In this document: positions 38,029-47,125 of the stretch, in pieces | Numbering within the stretch: position 1 is the stretch's first letter | How the letters are laid out: each line of letters opens with the position of its first letter | Assembly (NCBI RefSeq): GCF_017744435.1 | Contig: NZ_JAGIBG010000007.1 | Location: forward strand, 1 to 64,000 | Length of the DNA: 64,000 nt | Origin: Pseudomonas sp. | GTDB lineage: Bacteria; Pseudomonadota; Gammaproteobacteria; Pseudomonadales; Pseudomonadaceae | Direction of reading: 5' to 3' | The notes under the pieces: model-generated | What the model was told of the DNA's origin: nothing | Seen by the model: the letters and a program-made list of their open reading frames with translations, nothing else | Databases searched by the model: none | Position numbers and translations under genes: made by a program

Positions 38029-38910
38029 ATGCCGTTCCAGCAAGGTCTGCTTGCCACCCCCGTGCCGGCCCACGCCCGTCACCTGTTCTTCGCCTTGCAT
38101 TCGCCCGAGGCGCTGTCTGCCGTTCTGGATGCACTGCTGCCGCAGGTGGATGGCCAGAGTCTGATCCTCGGTATCGGTGCGCCGTTGGTAAAAGCCCTTG
38201 GCCGCGACATCCCTGGCCTGCGCGCCTTCCCGCAACTCGATGCCGCGGTGGAAAACCCGAGCACCCAGCACGCCCTGTGGCTGTGGCTGCGCGGCAACGA
38301 ACGCGGCGACCTGCTGCTCCAGGCCCAGGCACTGGAACAGGCGCTGGCCCCGGCACTGCGCCTGGCTGATAGCGTCGATGGCTTCCTGCACCGCGGTGGC
38401 CACGACCTGACCGGTTACGAAGACGGCACCGAAAACCCGGTGGATCAGGATGCCGTGGACGCTGCCATTGTTGCCGGCGAGCAGCCAGGCCTGGCCGGTT
38501 CCAGCTTCGCCGCCTTCCAGCTGTGGAAGCATGACCTGAAGTACTTCAAGTCGCTGCCCCAGGCTGACCAGGACAACATCATCGGCCGCCGTCTGAGCGA
38601 TAACGAAGAACTCGACGACGCGCCGGAATCGGCCCACGTCAAACGCACCGCCCAGGAAAGCTTCGAGCCGGAAGCCTTCATGGTGCGCCGTTCGGTCGCC
38701 TGGGCCGACAGCCGTGGCGCCGGCCTGGCGTTCGTCGCCCTGGGCCACAGCTTCGATGCCTTCGAAGTTCAGCTGCGGCGCATGAGCGGCCTGGAAGACG
38801 GCATCATCGACGGCCTGTACCGCTTCAGCCGGCCGCTGACCGGCGGCTACTACTGGTGTCCACCGATGGCCGAGGCGGGTCTGGACCTGCGCGCGCTACT
38901 GCAGGCCTGA
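38029..38910 (+). CDS. Dyp-type peroxidase
   Basis: 293-residue haem peroxidase of the dye-decolourising family, class B by length. The GxxDG motif is GYEDGTENP with catalytic Asp132, and the proximal haem ligand is His203 in ESAHVKRTA. The ending RFSRPLTGGYYWCPP is also typical. These enzymes use H2O2 to oxidise bulky phenols, dyes and Mn(II); P. putida DyP is linked to lignin-derived aromatics. No encapsulin gene or cargo-loading tail is seen. It is divergent from the BASS transporter across 192 bases. Confidence 0.93.
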   Translation: MPFQQGLLATPVPAHARHLFFALHSPEALSAVLDALLPQVDGQSLILGIGAPLVKALGRDIPGLRAFPQLDAAVENPSTQHALWLWLRGNERGDLLLQAQALEQALAPALRLADSVDGFLHRGGHDLTGYEDGTENPVDQDAVDAAIVAGEQPGLAGSSFAAFQLWKHDLKYFKSLPQADQDNIIGRRLSDNEELDDAPESAHVKRTAQESFEPEAFMVRRSVAWADSRGAGLAFVALGHSFDAFEVQLRRMSGLEDGIIDGLYRFSRPLTGGYYWCPPMAEAGLDLRALLQA

Positions 38911-39120
38911 TTACAAACATCCAGATACAGGATCACCTGCCAATGGAGTGCGACGGGCCTATGGCTCGGCAGGCGACATCCGCGCAGGGCAACGGAGCCT
39001 GGCCCCGTCGCCCGCACCTGATATTTTTGCCAGTTGTGGCTGCTGCCTTGATGGGTACTAATCAGCGAGCCGGTCGCGCTTGCGCTCGGCCATGTCTTTC
39101 AGATCATGGAGAGTATGGAA

Positions 39121-39312
39121 ATGACCATTCAAAGAATGCTGTGCCTGATCGGCTGCCTGTTGCTGAGCAATTTCAGTTTTGCCCACGTATCTCAATCAAG
39201 CGCAGTGATCCGGGCAGACAACGTTGTGGCTGCGCTGGAAAAAACGGCTGCTCCGCAGGCGCCGGCCTCCCCGCAGGCAGATGATGAAGAAGACACTGAC
39301 GACGAGGGTTGA
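39121..39312 (+). CDS. Small secreted acidic protein, 63 aa
   Basis: Starts with a signal peptide (MTIQRMLCLIGCLLLSNFSFA, cleavage after FSFA likely). The mature part of about 42 residues has a Pro/Ala linker and a strongly acidic end (ADDEEDTDDEG). Upstream ATGs at 39106 and 39115 are in frame, but GGAGAG sits 8 bases before 39121. I do not recognise a family. The acidic tail could bind cations in the periplasm. A hairpin with an 11-base-pair stem follows. Confidence 0.6.
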   Translation: MTIQRMLCLIGCLLLSNFSFAHVSQSSAVIRADNVVAALEKTAAPQAPASPQADDEEDTDDEG

Positions 39313-39330
39313 CCGGTCAAGCGTGCCCAT

Positions 39331-39356
39331 AGCTGACGAGGCCTACCTCGTCAGCT
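39331..39356 (+). terminator. Hairpin after small secreted protein gene
   Basis: AGCTGACGAGG-CCTA-CCTCGTCAGCT, a perfect 11-base-pair stem 19 bases after the stop codon; no T-run follows. Confidence 0.55.
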
Positions 39357-39513
39357 CCCACCTACCATTGGCGCACCAAATACATCCCTGCCAATTATTT
39401 AACGCCACCGGTCCGAACCCCTCGCAATAAACCGAATCCCCCGAAATGGCCGAACTCCGAACCTATGTACGGCGCATTGCCGTGCATTCCGAAGTCACAT
39501 GAGGTTAGAGACC

Positions 39514-39684
39514 ATGGCCAACAAAGAGAACAGCCGCACTGGCAGCCAGGGTGGTAACAAGAACCCAGGCAATTTCGCCAATGACCGGCAAAAGGCGTCC
39601 GATGCCGGGCGCAAGGGCGGCCAGTCCTCGGGGGGCAATCTGCACCAGGACCGCGAGTCGGGCCGCAAGGGCGGCCGCTCGTAA
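39514..39684 (+). CDS. KGG-repeat stress-induced protein, 56 aa
   Basis: Very hydrophilic small protein with the GsiB/con-10-type repeat: SQGGNKNPGNFANDRQKASD, then AGRKGGQSSGGN and a third short copy ending SGRKGGRS. Such KGG proteins accumulate in general stress and stationary phase. The ATG at 39514 follows GAGGTTAGAG. A longer paralog lies at 55781-55996. Both start after leaders sharing GCCACCGGTC at a similar distance from the ATG. The region between them carries the NHEJ genes. Confidence 0.85.
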   Translation: MANKENSRTGSQGGNKNPGNFANDRQKASDAGRKGGQSSGGNLHQDRESGRKGGRS

Positions 39685-39817
39685 GTGACGGCAACGCAGT
39701 GCCGGGCCTTCCTGGCACTGCAAACACCCTCCATCCGGACCGCGATGGGGGTTGCAATCAGGTGGCGATTACCGAAAATGGCTGCGCCCATCGCAAGCCA
39801 TTCGGACCACCCGCGCC

Positions 39818-40408
39818 ATGATGCTGATCAAGCAATTCCCTGACATTTCCCTCGCCGATACGTTGTTCGTCTTCGCCCTGGAGGCTGAGGCCGGCGACGT
39901 CTTCACCGAGGTGAAGACCGTGTTCACCGGCATCGGCAAGGTCAACGCCGCCATTGCCCTGACCCGGGCCATCCAGCAGCAGCGCCCCAAGCTGATCGTC
40001 AACCTCGGCTCGGCCGGCAGCCAGCGCCACGGCAAGGGCGAGGTGGTGTGCTGCACGTGCTTCGTGCAGCGCGACATGGATGTGACCCCGCTGGGCTTCG
40101 CCCGCTATGAAACGCCGCTGTCGAACATCCCGGTACTGCTGGAGCATGGCCAGGTAATCCCCGGCTTGCCGGTGGAAACCTGCGGCAGCGGGGACAGCTT
40201 CGAAATCAACCATGGCGACGCCCCTTACGATGTGGTCGACATGGAGGCCTACGTGTTCGCGCTGATTGCCCGCGAAGAGGGCATTCCGTTCGTGTGCCTG
40301 AAGTACATCTCCGATGATGCCGGCAGCGATGCGGCGGGGGACTGGGCAGTGCAGGTGCACCTGGCGGCCGAGGCGTTCAAGCGGGTGCTGTTCACCCAGG
40401 CGGTCTGA
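39818..40408 (+). CDS. Nucleosidase of the MTA/SAH nucleosidase-like (PNP/UDP) superfamily
   Basis: 196-residue protein with purine-nucleosidase features: FVFALEAEAGDVF at the start, TGIGKVNAAIALTRAI (about residue 40), VNLGSAGS, the substrate-binding DVVDMEAYVFALIA (Met-Glu pair) and CLKYISDDAGSDA with the catalytic Asp. It should cleave the glycosidic bond of a nucleoside such as methylthioadenosine or an adenine nucleoside; it is shorter than Pfs (232). Start ATG 39818 or 39821; the upstream TTG lacks support. It lies 91 bases before ku. Confidence 0.83.
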   Translation: MMLIKQFPDISLADTLFVFALEAEAGDVFTEVKTVFTGIGKVNAAIALTRAIQQQRPKLIVNLGSAGSQRHGKGEVVCCTCFVQRDMDVTPLGFARYETPLSNIPVLLEHGQVIPGLPVETCGSGDSFEINHGDAPYDVVDMEAYVFALIAREEGIPFVCLKYISDDAGSDAAGDWAVQVHLAAEAFKRVLFTQAV

Positions 40409-40499
40409 CCCACCCGCAGGGCGAATCGAGTAAACCTTCGCGGCGCCACGCAGTCACTTCTGGTAGGAGGCCCATCTTCGGGCCTGGGAGGTGCAGGCC

Positions 40500-41339
40500 A
40501 TGGCCAGGGCTATCTGGAAAGGCGCGATCAGTTTCGGTCTGGTCCATATCCCGGTGTCGCTCAATACTGCGGTGCGCACCGAGCGTGTCGATTTCGACTG
40601 GCTCGACAAGCGCAGCATGGAGCCGGTGGGCTACAAGCGGGTGAACAAGGTCACCGGCAAGGACATCGACAAGGACAACATCGTCAAGGGTGTGGAATAC
40701 GAGAAGGGCCGCTACGTGGTGATCAGCGAGGAAGAGATCCGCAAGGCCCGCCCCGAGGCCACCCAGACCATCGATATCTTCTCGTTCGTCGAAGCGCAGG
40801 ACATCCCCCTGCAGCAGTTCGACACACCGTATTACCTGAGCCCCGACAAGCGCGGCGGCAAGGTCTATGCCTTGCTGCGCGAAACCCTGGAAGCAACCGG
40901 CAAGGTGGCGCTGGCCACCGTGGTGCTACATACCCGCCAACACCTGGCGCTGCTGCGCCCGCTCGACGATGCGCTGGTGATGATCACCTTGCGCTGGCCG
41001 GAGGAAGTGCGGGGCCTGGAAACGCTGGAGCTGGACAACAGCGTGACCGACAGCAAGCCCGACAAGCGCGAGCTGGACATGGCCAAGCGGCTGGTCGAAG
41101 ACATGAGCGGGCCATGGGCGCCCGGTGAGTACCACGACGCGTTCCGCCAGACCATCATGGACCTGGTGGAGGAGAAGGCCAGCAAAGGCAAAATCTCGGT
41201 GGTGGAAAACGGCGAGGGTGGGGCTGGCGAGAAAGGGGCCGACATCATCGACCTTACCGAACTGCTTAAGCGCAGCCTGGGTGGCAAGAAAGCTGCTGCC
41301 GAGAAAAAACCGGCCAAGCGTAGCCGCAAGGCCTCCTGA
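40500..41339 (+). CDS. ku: Bacterial Ku, DNA end-binding protein of NHEJ
   Basis: 279-residue Ku-core protein starting ARAIWKGAISFGLVHIPVSL, the standard bacterial Ku start, with GVEYEKGRYVVISEEEI and DTPYYLSPDKRGGKVYALLR. A basic tail (KKAAAEKKPAKRSRKAS) follows, as in extended bacterial Ku proteins, where it aids DNA binding and threading. Ku homodimers ring broken DNA ends and recruit LigD. The ATG at 40500 is preferred over GTG 40491, with GGGAGG upstream. The LigD operon converges on it from 46999 to 41455. Confidence 0.96.
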   Translation: MARAIWKGAISFGLVHIPVSLNTAVRTERVDFDWLDKRSMEPVGYKRVNKVTGKDIDKDNIVKGVEYEKGRYVVISEEEIRKARPEATQTIDIFSFVEAQDIPLQQFDTPYYLSPDKRGGKVYALLRETLEATGKVALATVVLHTRQHLALLRPLDDALVMITLRWPEEVRGLETLELDNSVTDSKPDKRELDMAKRLVEDMSGPWAPGEYHDAFRQTIMDLVEEKASKGKISVVENGEGGAGEKGADIIDLTELLKRSLGGKKAAAEKKPAKRSRKAS

Positions 41340-41349
41340 ATCCTGCTCT

Positions 41350-41445
41350 GGCCTCTTCGCGGGTAAACCCGCTCCCACAGGTACCACACAAGCCTCAAGG
41401 GCGGTGATATACCTGTGGGAGCGGGTTTACCCGCGAAGAGGCCGG
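41350..41445. repeat. REP inverted pair
   Basis: Copies at 41350-41381 (...GCGGGTAAACCCGC...) and 41412-41445 (inverted), 30 bases apart, between the convergent ends of ku and the glycosyltransferase gene. The loop bases differ (GTAAAC) from those at 7680 and 9024 (GGCAAGCC type). Confidence 0.93.
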
Positions 41446-41454
41446 AACAGGTAA

Positions 41455-42102
41455 TTACAGACTCGCCAGATAATCCCCGAACCCTTCCCGAGCCCGGCTG
41501 TCGATCCGGCTGCTGGTCGCCACGCTGTGCCTGGCCGTCCACACGATCTGCGCACCATCGGCCTCAAGGTCACGTACCAGCTGCACATCTTCATGCGCCA
41601 CCAGTGGCTGAAACCCGCCCACCCGCTCATAAGCCCGGGCACAAACGCCCAGATTGGCGCCATGGATATGCCGGTGGCCCTCCCGCGCTTCATAGAGGCT
41701 GAGGTACAACCTGCGCAGCGCCGCCCGTTGCCAGGGCTGCCAATGGACGATGTGCACCGTGCCGCACACCACCTCTGCAGTGCAGGCCAGTTGAGAGAGC
41801 AGCCAGTGCGCTGGCACCTGGCTATCAGCATCGGTGCAGGCCAGCCAGTCGGCGCCCCGCTCAAGCATCCATTCGGCCCCCAGGCGGCGTGCCATGCCGA
41901 CATTGCCGGCGTCGACCGCAAGCACATCGACAGCATGCCGAGCGGCCACTCGGGCGCTGCCATCGACACAGCGGTCGAGGACCACCAGCACACGCGCTCG
42001 ATGGCCTGCCTGTTCAGCACTGACCACGGCGGCCCCCATGGCCTTCAGGCAGCGCCCCAGGCGCCTGGCTTCGTTGTGCGCAGGAATCACCACGCCAATC
42101 AT
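41455..42102 (-). CDS. Glycosyltransferase family 2
   Basis: 215-residue GT-A-fold glycosyltransferase. MIGVVIPAHNEARRLGRCL opens the nucleotide-sugar-binding domain; TDADSQVP carries the DxD metal motif (about residue 90), and HGANLGVCARAYERVGGF and VAHEDVQLV are the acceptor-side motifs. It has no membrane anchor. It is the last of five genes running from ligD, its start overlapping the methyltransferase stop by 4 bases (ATGA). The sugar and acceptor are unknown; with the PIG-L deacetylase and methyltransferase it suggests synthesis of a modified glycoside. Confidence 0.9.
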   Translation of the reverse strand: MIGVVIPAHNEARRLGRCLKAMGAAVVSAEQAGHRARVLVVLDRCVDGSARVAARHAVDVLAVDAGNVGMARRLGAEWMLERGADWLACTDADSQVPAHWLLSQLACTAEVVCGTVHIVHWQPWQRAALRRLYLSLYEAREGHRHIHGANLGVCARAYERVGGFQPLVAHEDVQLVRDLEADGAQIVWTARHSVATSSRIDSRAREGFGDYLASL

Positions 42103-42698
42103 GGACAGGTCTCGTCCAGGTCGACCACGCTGGGCTGGCACGACCAGTATTCGAGCAGGAAGTCGGCCTCTTCGTGGCGATAAACCGGATAAAGCGGCAG
42201 GTGCTTGGCCAGCAACTGGTGCACCTCACGGCCATCTTGCGGACAGCCGGCGATGGGATGCTTCCAGTGGCAAGCGAGCAAGCCGCCGTCGTAAGTCAAG
42301 CTGGCGACCGATTGTTCGATGACCTGCAGCCAATCGGTAGGGTCGAGGTAATACCCGATTTCGCTGAGCACGATCAGGTCGAAGCGCCCCCCCGGCCAGT
42401 CACCGGGTAACCTGGCCTGCTCGATCGAAGCATTCGGCACATCGGCCAGGCGCTCTCGGGCCAGGCCCACTGCTGTAGGGTCGAGGTCCTGGCACAGCAG
42501 TTCGGCGCAGCGCTCGGCCAGCAGCACGCTCAGTTCACCATTGGCACAGGCTGGCTCAAAGATTCGCTGGTAGCACTGGCGTGGCAGGCTGGCCGCGACC
42601 AGCTCGCGTTTACGTTTCTCATACCAGCGGGTGCGGAAGGCCCACGGGTCTTCGTTGCGGGCATACAGGTCGGCGAAATACTGCGCATCAAGGCTCAT
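42099..42698 (-). CDS. SAM-dependent methyltransferase (NodS-like)
   Basis: 199-residue class I methyltransferase. Motif I is FEPACANGELSVLLAE (about residue 47), followed by CQDLDPTAVGLARERL and LIVLSEIGYYLDP (motifs II/III). The start ADLYARNEDPWAFRTRWYEKRKRE is characteristic of NodS-type enzymes, which N-methylate the deacetylated sugar of Nod factors. That resemblance matters, because a PIG-L deacetylase gene lies 10 bases upstream: deacetylation then N-methylation of an amino sugar would be analogous. This pairing is inference. Confidence 0.88.
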   Translation of the reverse strand: MSLDAQYFADLYARNEDPWAFRTRWYEKRKRELVAASLPRQCYQRIFEPACANGELSVLLAERCAELLCQDLDPTAVGLARERLADVPNASIEQARLPGDWPGGRFDLIVLSEIGYYLDPTDWLQVIEQSVASLTYDGGLLACHWKHPIAGCPQDGREVHQLLAKHLPLYPVYRHEEADFLLEYWSCQPSVVDLDETCP

Positions 42699-42708
42699 GA
42701 TCACTCCG

Positions 42709-43464
42709 TTACAGGAACACCAGTTCGAAAGGTTGCAGCAGGCAATCCAGCAACCGGGCCGGCAGCACCGGAGCGCGCGGGCCATCCGGCTCCAGCTGGC
42801 TGACATGCGCGGCCAGGGCCTTGCGTTTGCGCGCCAGGGCGGTGTCGTCCAGCGCAATGCGATGGGCGCGTGGCCAGGGCAGGCGCGGATCGTCCGGCTG
42901 AGCCCAGTACCAGGCCCACACCGGCACTTCGATCAATTGCGCCTTGCGCGCCTGCGCGGCCTGCGCAGCGGCCCTGCCGACCGCCTCGTGGTCACCATGA
43001 CCATCGCTGCGCCAGGTCGCCATGAGCACGTCATCAGGCCGCAGCACCTGGGTCAGGTGGTTGACCAGGAACGCTTCTTCGCGGGGCAAGGCGCCGTCCT
43101 TGAGGTTCAGCCGGCGCCAGTCCAGGCGGTTCAGGTCCAGATCGAGCTGCTGCAAGGCTTGCCGGCTCTCAAGCGGGCGCTGCCTGCGCAGGCGATGCTC
43201 GGTCCAGTGTTCGGAGTCAGAGTGGCTAGCCTCACCGTCAGTGGCGGAAATCAGCAGCAGTTCGTCTTCGCGACCTTGAAAATGGGTCAGCAACCCGCCG
43301 GCCATCAGCACCTCGTCGTCCGGGTGCGGCGCAATCAGCACCAGGCGTCGCCCGGGCGGGCACAGTTGTTGCGGCGTTATCCAGGTGGCACGCGCCAGGT
43401 GGGCGGCCTGCTGCCATTCGGCCCAGGGGGTACCGTCGCTGGACTGGATCAGGTTGGTGTTCAT
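42709..43464 (-). CDS. PIG-L family deacetylase
   Basis: 251-residue zinc-dependent de-N-acetylase of the LmbE/PIG-L family. The metal and catalytic motif is IAPHPDDEVLMAGG (PHPDDE, about residue 46), with a third metal ligand in SDGHGDHEAVG (about residue 155). Family members deacetylate N-acetylglucosamine linked to inositol, malate or lipids (MshB, BshB, PIG-L). Its ATG overlaps the stop of the acyl-CoA-dehydrogenase-like gene (ATGA), so translation is coupled. The substrate is probably made or used by the two sugar genes that follow. Confidence 0.9.
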   Translation of the reverse strand: MNTNLIQSSDGTPWAEWQQAAHLARATWITPQQLCPPGRRLVLIAPHPDDEVLMAGGLLTHFQGREDELLLISATDGEASHSDSEHWTEHRLRRQRPLESRQALQQLDLDLNRLDWRRLNLKDGALPREEAFLVNHLTQVLRPDDVLMATWRSDGHGDHEAVGRAAAQAAQARKAQLIEVPVWAWYWAQPDDPRLPWPRAHRIALDDTALARKRKALAAHVSQLEPDGPRAPVLPARLLDCLLQPFELVFL

Positions 43465-44504
43465 AGCTTCCAGGCTCCTGCCGGTACTTGTGTCAGTTGC
43501 GCGCCCAATGCCGCCAGATCACGTTCGGCATGGCTCTGGCGCAAGTAGACCGGAAGGTCGGCGCTGAGCCTGGCGAAGTGGCTGTTGCGGCAGAAGGGCG
43601 TAGCCCCCAGCGCCCGGCCGACGTGGTGGATCACCTGCTCGACCGCGTGCTCGACCTGGGCGCGGGTACGCCGCACTTCGAAACTGGCGTCGGCCTCGGG
43701 CTGCCGGTCGATCCATGCCGCACACTCGCGCAGCGCAGCGCGTGCGCCAAACAAGGCGGCGTCCACCGCACCCAGGTGGGCATCGGCGTGGGCATCGGGC
43801 CGCGGTTTGCGGCAATGCGCCCGCAGGTAGTCGGCCAAGGCCTCGGCGGCGCCATACCAGCACGCGGCAATACCGGCGCCGCCGTGCCAAAAGCCGGGGC
43901 GCGACAGATATTGCCCGGGGCGGCCAATGGCGATGCCGGGCGTATGGTCGAATTTCACCTCGATGCTCGCGGTGGTTGCCATGCCAACGGCCTGCCAGCT
44001 GTCGATACTCAAGCCCTGGCTCGGCTGCGCCAGCTCGATCGCTACCAGTTGCGGCTGGTCGTCTGCGGTCCAGGCGGTAATCAGCGCCCGGTCGATCTGC
44101 AGGGCGCCGGAGCACCAGGCCTTGCGCCCGGCCAGGCGCACCTGGTCGCCGTCACGGGCGACGATGCGTGCGCGGGCATCTGGCGGCTCTGCTGCCCAGA
44201 CGCCCCAGATGCCTTCGTCGACGTGGTGCGCTGCGCCACATTCAGCGAGGATGGCCAGGGCATCGGTATGCCCCTCGTAAAGCTTGGCCAATGCCAGGTC
44301 GCAACCGGCCACCCGCGCCAAGGTCTGCCAGCGCCGCAAGGTGTTGCCTTGGCCGGGCAGGGGCAGCAGGTCGAGGTGGTCGGCCTGCAGGGCCTGGATC
44401 AGTTGCGGCAGTTGGGTGTCGAGGTTCAGCGGCAGCGGCCGCTCGCCAAAGGTGCGCAACAGCCGGTCAAGGTTGTTGAGGTCGAAATCCTGGACGATGC
44501 TCAT
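43461..44504 (-). CDS. Acyl-CoA dehydrogenase-like flavoprotein
   Basis: 347-residue protein, shorter than typical acyl-CoA dehydrogenases (about 380). The middle domain shows WAAEPPDARARIV and GRKAWCSGALQIDRALITA, which correspond to the flavin and substrate loop region, and the C-terminal helical bundle is present (EHAVEQVIHHVGRALGATPF, RDLAALG). I could not place a convincing catalytic Glu, so dehydrogenation is not certain; related folds include flavin monooxygenases. The start ATG 44504 (MSIVQDFDLNNL) overlaps the ligD stop by 4 bases. Its link to the sugar genes downstream is unknown. Confidence 0.82.
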   Translation of the reverse strand: MSIVQDFDLNNLDRLLRTFGERPLPLNLDTQLPQLIQALQADHLDLLPLPGQGNTLRRWQTLARVAGCDLALAKLYEGHTDALAILAECGAAHHVDEGIWGVWAAEPPDARARIVARDGDQVRLAGRKAWCSGALQIDRALITAWTADDQPQLVAIELAQPSQGLSIDSWQAVGMATTASIEVKFDHTPGIAIGRPGQYLSRPGFWHGGAGIAACWYGAAEALADYLRAHCRKPRPDAHADAHLGAVDAALFGARAALRECAAWIDRQPEADASFEVRRTRAQVEHAVEQVIHHVGRALGATPFCRNSHFARLSADLPVYLRQSHAERDLAALGAQLTQVPAGAWKL

Positions 44505-46999
44505 GCCATCCCCATTTGCTTGCGCATGCGCGCGGTGATCGATTGGCGGGTCTTGGCCATGTCGGCCCACGGATCGTCGGCTTCGGCCAAGCGTTCATGC
44601 AAGTTGCCGATATGCCACTGGTTGGCGCCCTTGAGCTGAGCCAGTTCTTCGCGCCAGATCGGCACCGATACCGGCAGGCCCTCCCGGGCGCGCAGGGAAT
44701 ACGCGCACGCCGTGGTGGCGCCCTTGCCGTTGCGCAGGTAGTCGATGAAGATCTTGCCCACTCGGTTCTTCGGCCCTGAAACAGCGCTGAGCCGATCGGG
44801 GAACAGCTTGGCCAGGTAGTCGACGATGGCGTGGCTGAAATCCTTCACCTCGTCCCAACCGGCACGACGGGTGAGGGGGACAACCAGGTGCATGCCCTTG
44901 CCGCCGCTGGTCTTCAGAAACACCTTCAGGCCCAACTCGTCGAGCAGGGTGAGGGCCAGTTGCGTGGCTTCGAGCATGGCCTTCCACGGCAGCGCCGGGT
45001 CCGGGTCGAGGTCGAGCACGAAGCGGTCGGGCTTGTCGAAATCCTTGTCGGTGGCGTTCCAGGTGTGCAGTTCGAGCATGTTCATCTGCACCGCGCCCAG
45101 CAGGGTATCGGCGCGGTTGATGACCATGGCCGCCTGACCGGCTTCGGCCTTGTCGTAGGTGAGCACATGGGGGATGTGCAACTGCCCGGCGTTCTTCTGG
45201 AAGAACAGTTCCCCAGCCAGGCCGTCCGGTGCCCGCACCAGCGCCACGGGGCGGTCCTTGAGTTGCGGCAGTAGCCACTGGCTGACTTCGGCGTAGTACT
45301 CGGCGACCTGCCGCTTGGTGGCACCGATCGTAGCGTCGATCACCCGGTCGGGATGGGTCAAACGCAGCTCGCCAAGGTCGTCCGGAAGGTCGGATTGCTG
45401 GCGTTTGGGCAGGTTCTTGCCGGGCATGGCGCGCTCCAGATCGATGGCAGTGGCGGGCTTGTCATCGCGCAGCCCATGGAACACCGCATGGCGCACCACG
45501 CCGTCGCGGGTCATCTGGGCATAGGCAACCTCGGCCAGCAGCTGCGGTTTGAGCCAGTGCACGCCACGTGCTTCAACGCCGGTCGGCGGCTTGGGCAGTG
45601 CGGGCCGGGCGATTTCCAGCGGCTTGAGGCGGGCATGGATGCTGTCCAGCGTGGTGGCGCTGAAGCCGGTGCCGACCTTGCCTGCGTACCGCAGCTCGCC
45701 GCTGTCGTTGTCGTGCAGGGCCAGCAACAGCGCGCCAAAGGCGCTGCGGCTGCCTTTGGGGTCGGTGAAGCCGACAATCACGAACTCCTGGCGCTGCTTG
45801 CACTTGAGCTTGACCCAGTCGGCGCTGCGGCGGCCCACGTAGGGGCTGTCCGCGCGCTTGCCAATCAGGCCTTCGAGTTCAAGGCGGCAGGCGCTGTCCA
45901 GCAGCGACTCGACGGGCTGGTCGAAGTCTTCGGAATACCTGAGCCTGTCCGACTCGCTGTGCTCTAGCAGCCGGCGCAAGGCTTCGCGACGTTTTCGCAG
46001 CGGCAATTGGCGCAAGTCCTGGCCGCCCAGATAGGGCAGGTCGAAGAGGTAGTAGCTGATCTGCTCGTCGTGCTCGGTGTCGAAGGCATTCTGCAGGGCC
46101 TGAAAGTCCGCCTTGCCGTGCTCGTCGTTGACCACCATCTCGCCATCGAGCCAGGCCGAATCGACACCCAGCGCTCGTAGTGCGGCAACCTGGCCAAGCA
46201 TCCTGGCGCTCCAGTCATGGCCATTGCGAGTGAACAGGCGGATGTCGTCGCCATCAATCCGGGCGAGCATGCGATAACCGTCGAATTTCACCTCGTAACG
46301 CCAGTCGCCGTCGGGCGGCGAATCGACCAGGGTTGCGAGCTGCGGCTGCAGGTGCTCGGGCAGTGCAGCCTTGACTGCGCTCCCGGTTCGCTTGCGGTTG
46401 GTCCGGGTTGGCGAGGCCTTGGCTTTTGCCGTACGCCGGGGCAACAGCATGCGGTCACTGAGCACGCTGTCCGGCTGGGCCTCGACGATGCTGTATTCGT
46501 CTTCACTACGCGCCTGTTCGTCGTGCGACTTCACCAGCATCCATTGCTCTTTCTTGCCCGCCAAGTGAGTACGGAACAGGTTCCACACACCGTTGAGCTT
46601 TTCGCCCTGCAGGCGAAAGCGCAACTTGCCGTTGGCGTAGGCTTGGCGGACATCACCTTCGGGCTCCCAGACACCCCGGTCCCAGACGATCACATCGCCG
46701 GCGCCATAATGGCCCTCGGGGATATGGCCCTCGAAGTCCGCGTAGTCCAGCGGGTGATCTTCGACATGCACCGCCAGGCGCCGCACTTTCGGGTCGAGTG
46801 ACGGGCCTTTGGGGATGGCCCAGCTCTTCAGCGTGCCATCCAGTTCCAGGCGGAAGTCGTAGTGCAGGTGGCTGGCGTCGTGCTTCTGGATGCAGAACTG
46901 CAAGGCGTGGGCGCGCTTGCCCCGCTTGCGCTGGCCGCTGGGCTCCGGCGAGGCGTTGAAGTCACGCTTGCGCTCGTATTCTGCAAGGGGCTTGACCAT
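44501..46999 (-). CDS. ligD: Multifunctional DNA ligase D (NHEJ)
   Basis: 832-residue ATP-dependent NHEJ enzyme with the Pseudomonas order phosphoesterase-ligase-polymerase. Phosphoesterase (about 1-185): His40, His46, Asp48, Arg50 in HDASHLHYDFRLEL, plus His82 and Tyr86. Ligase (about 205-520): nucleophile Lys238 in EVKFDGYRML. Polymerase (about 545-832): FVLDLDPDP near residue 660 with the catalytic Asp pair, and KTSGGKGMHLVVPL. It heads a tight five-gene operon and works with Ku, whose gene converges on the operon's far end. All active-site residues appear intact. Confidence 0.97.
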   Translation of the reverse strand: MVKPLAEYERKRDFNASPEPSGQRKRGKRAHALQFCIQKHDASHLHYDFRLELDGTLKSWAIPKGPSLDPKVRRLAVHVEDHPLDYADFEGHIPEGHYGAGDVIVWDRGVWEPEGDVRQAYANGKLRFRLQGEKLNGVWNLFRTHLAGKKEQWMLVKSHDEQARSEDEYSIVEAQPDSVLSDRMLLPRRTAKAKASPTRTNRKRTGSAVKAALPEHLQPQLATLVDSPPDGDWRYEVKFDGYRMLARIDGDDIRLFTRNGHDWSARMLGQVAALRALGVDSAWLDGEMVVNDEHGKADFQALQNAFDTEHDEQISYYLFDLPYLGGQDLRQLPLRKRREALRRLLEHSESDRLRYSEDFDQPVESLLDSACRLELEGLIGKRADSPYVGRRSADWVKLKCKQRQEFVIVGFTDPKGSRSAFGALLLALHDNDSGELRYAGKVGTGFSATTLDSIHARLKPLEIARPALPKPPTGVEARGVHWLKPQLLAEVAYAQMTRDGVVRHAVFHGLRDDKPATAIDLERAMPGKNLPKRQQSDLPDDLGELRLTHPDRVIDATIGATKRQVAEYYAEVSQWLLPQLKDRPVALVRAPDGLAGELFFQKNAGQLHIPHVLTYDKAEAGQAAMVINRADTLLGAVQMNMLELHTWNATDKDFDKPDRFVLDLDPDPALPWKAMLEATQLALTLLDELGLKVFLKTSGGKGMHLVVPLTRRAGWDEVKDFSHAIVDYLAKLFPDRLSAVSGPKNRVGKIFIDYLRNGKGATTACAYSLRAREGLPVSVPIWREELAQLKGANQWHIGNLHERLAEADDPWADMAKTRQSITARMRKQMGMA

Positions 47000-47125
47000 G
47001 GCGGCCTCCGGGCATTCGCTGTCTGTAGATTGGGAGGCGGCCGCCTGCTCGGTAGTTCAAAAAACTCTGAATCATACGCAGCTTGGCGGAGTCGACCGTG
47101 TGTACCGCACCGATGGAGAACGGCA

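Noticed and set aside
39404..39513. AlgU-type (GAACTT-N16-TCTGA) promoter upstream of the KGG genes
   Set aside because: Partial GAAC matches exist, but spacing and -10 agreement are poor on both; not strong enough to annotate.
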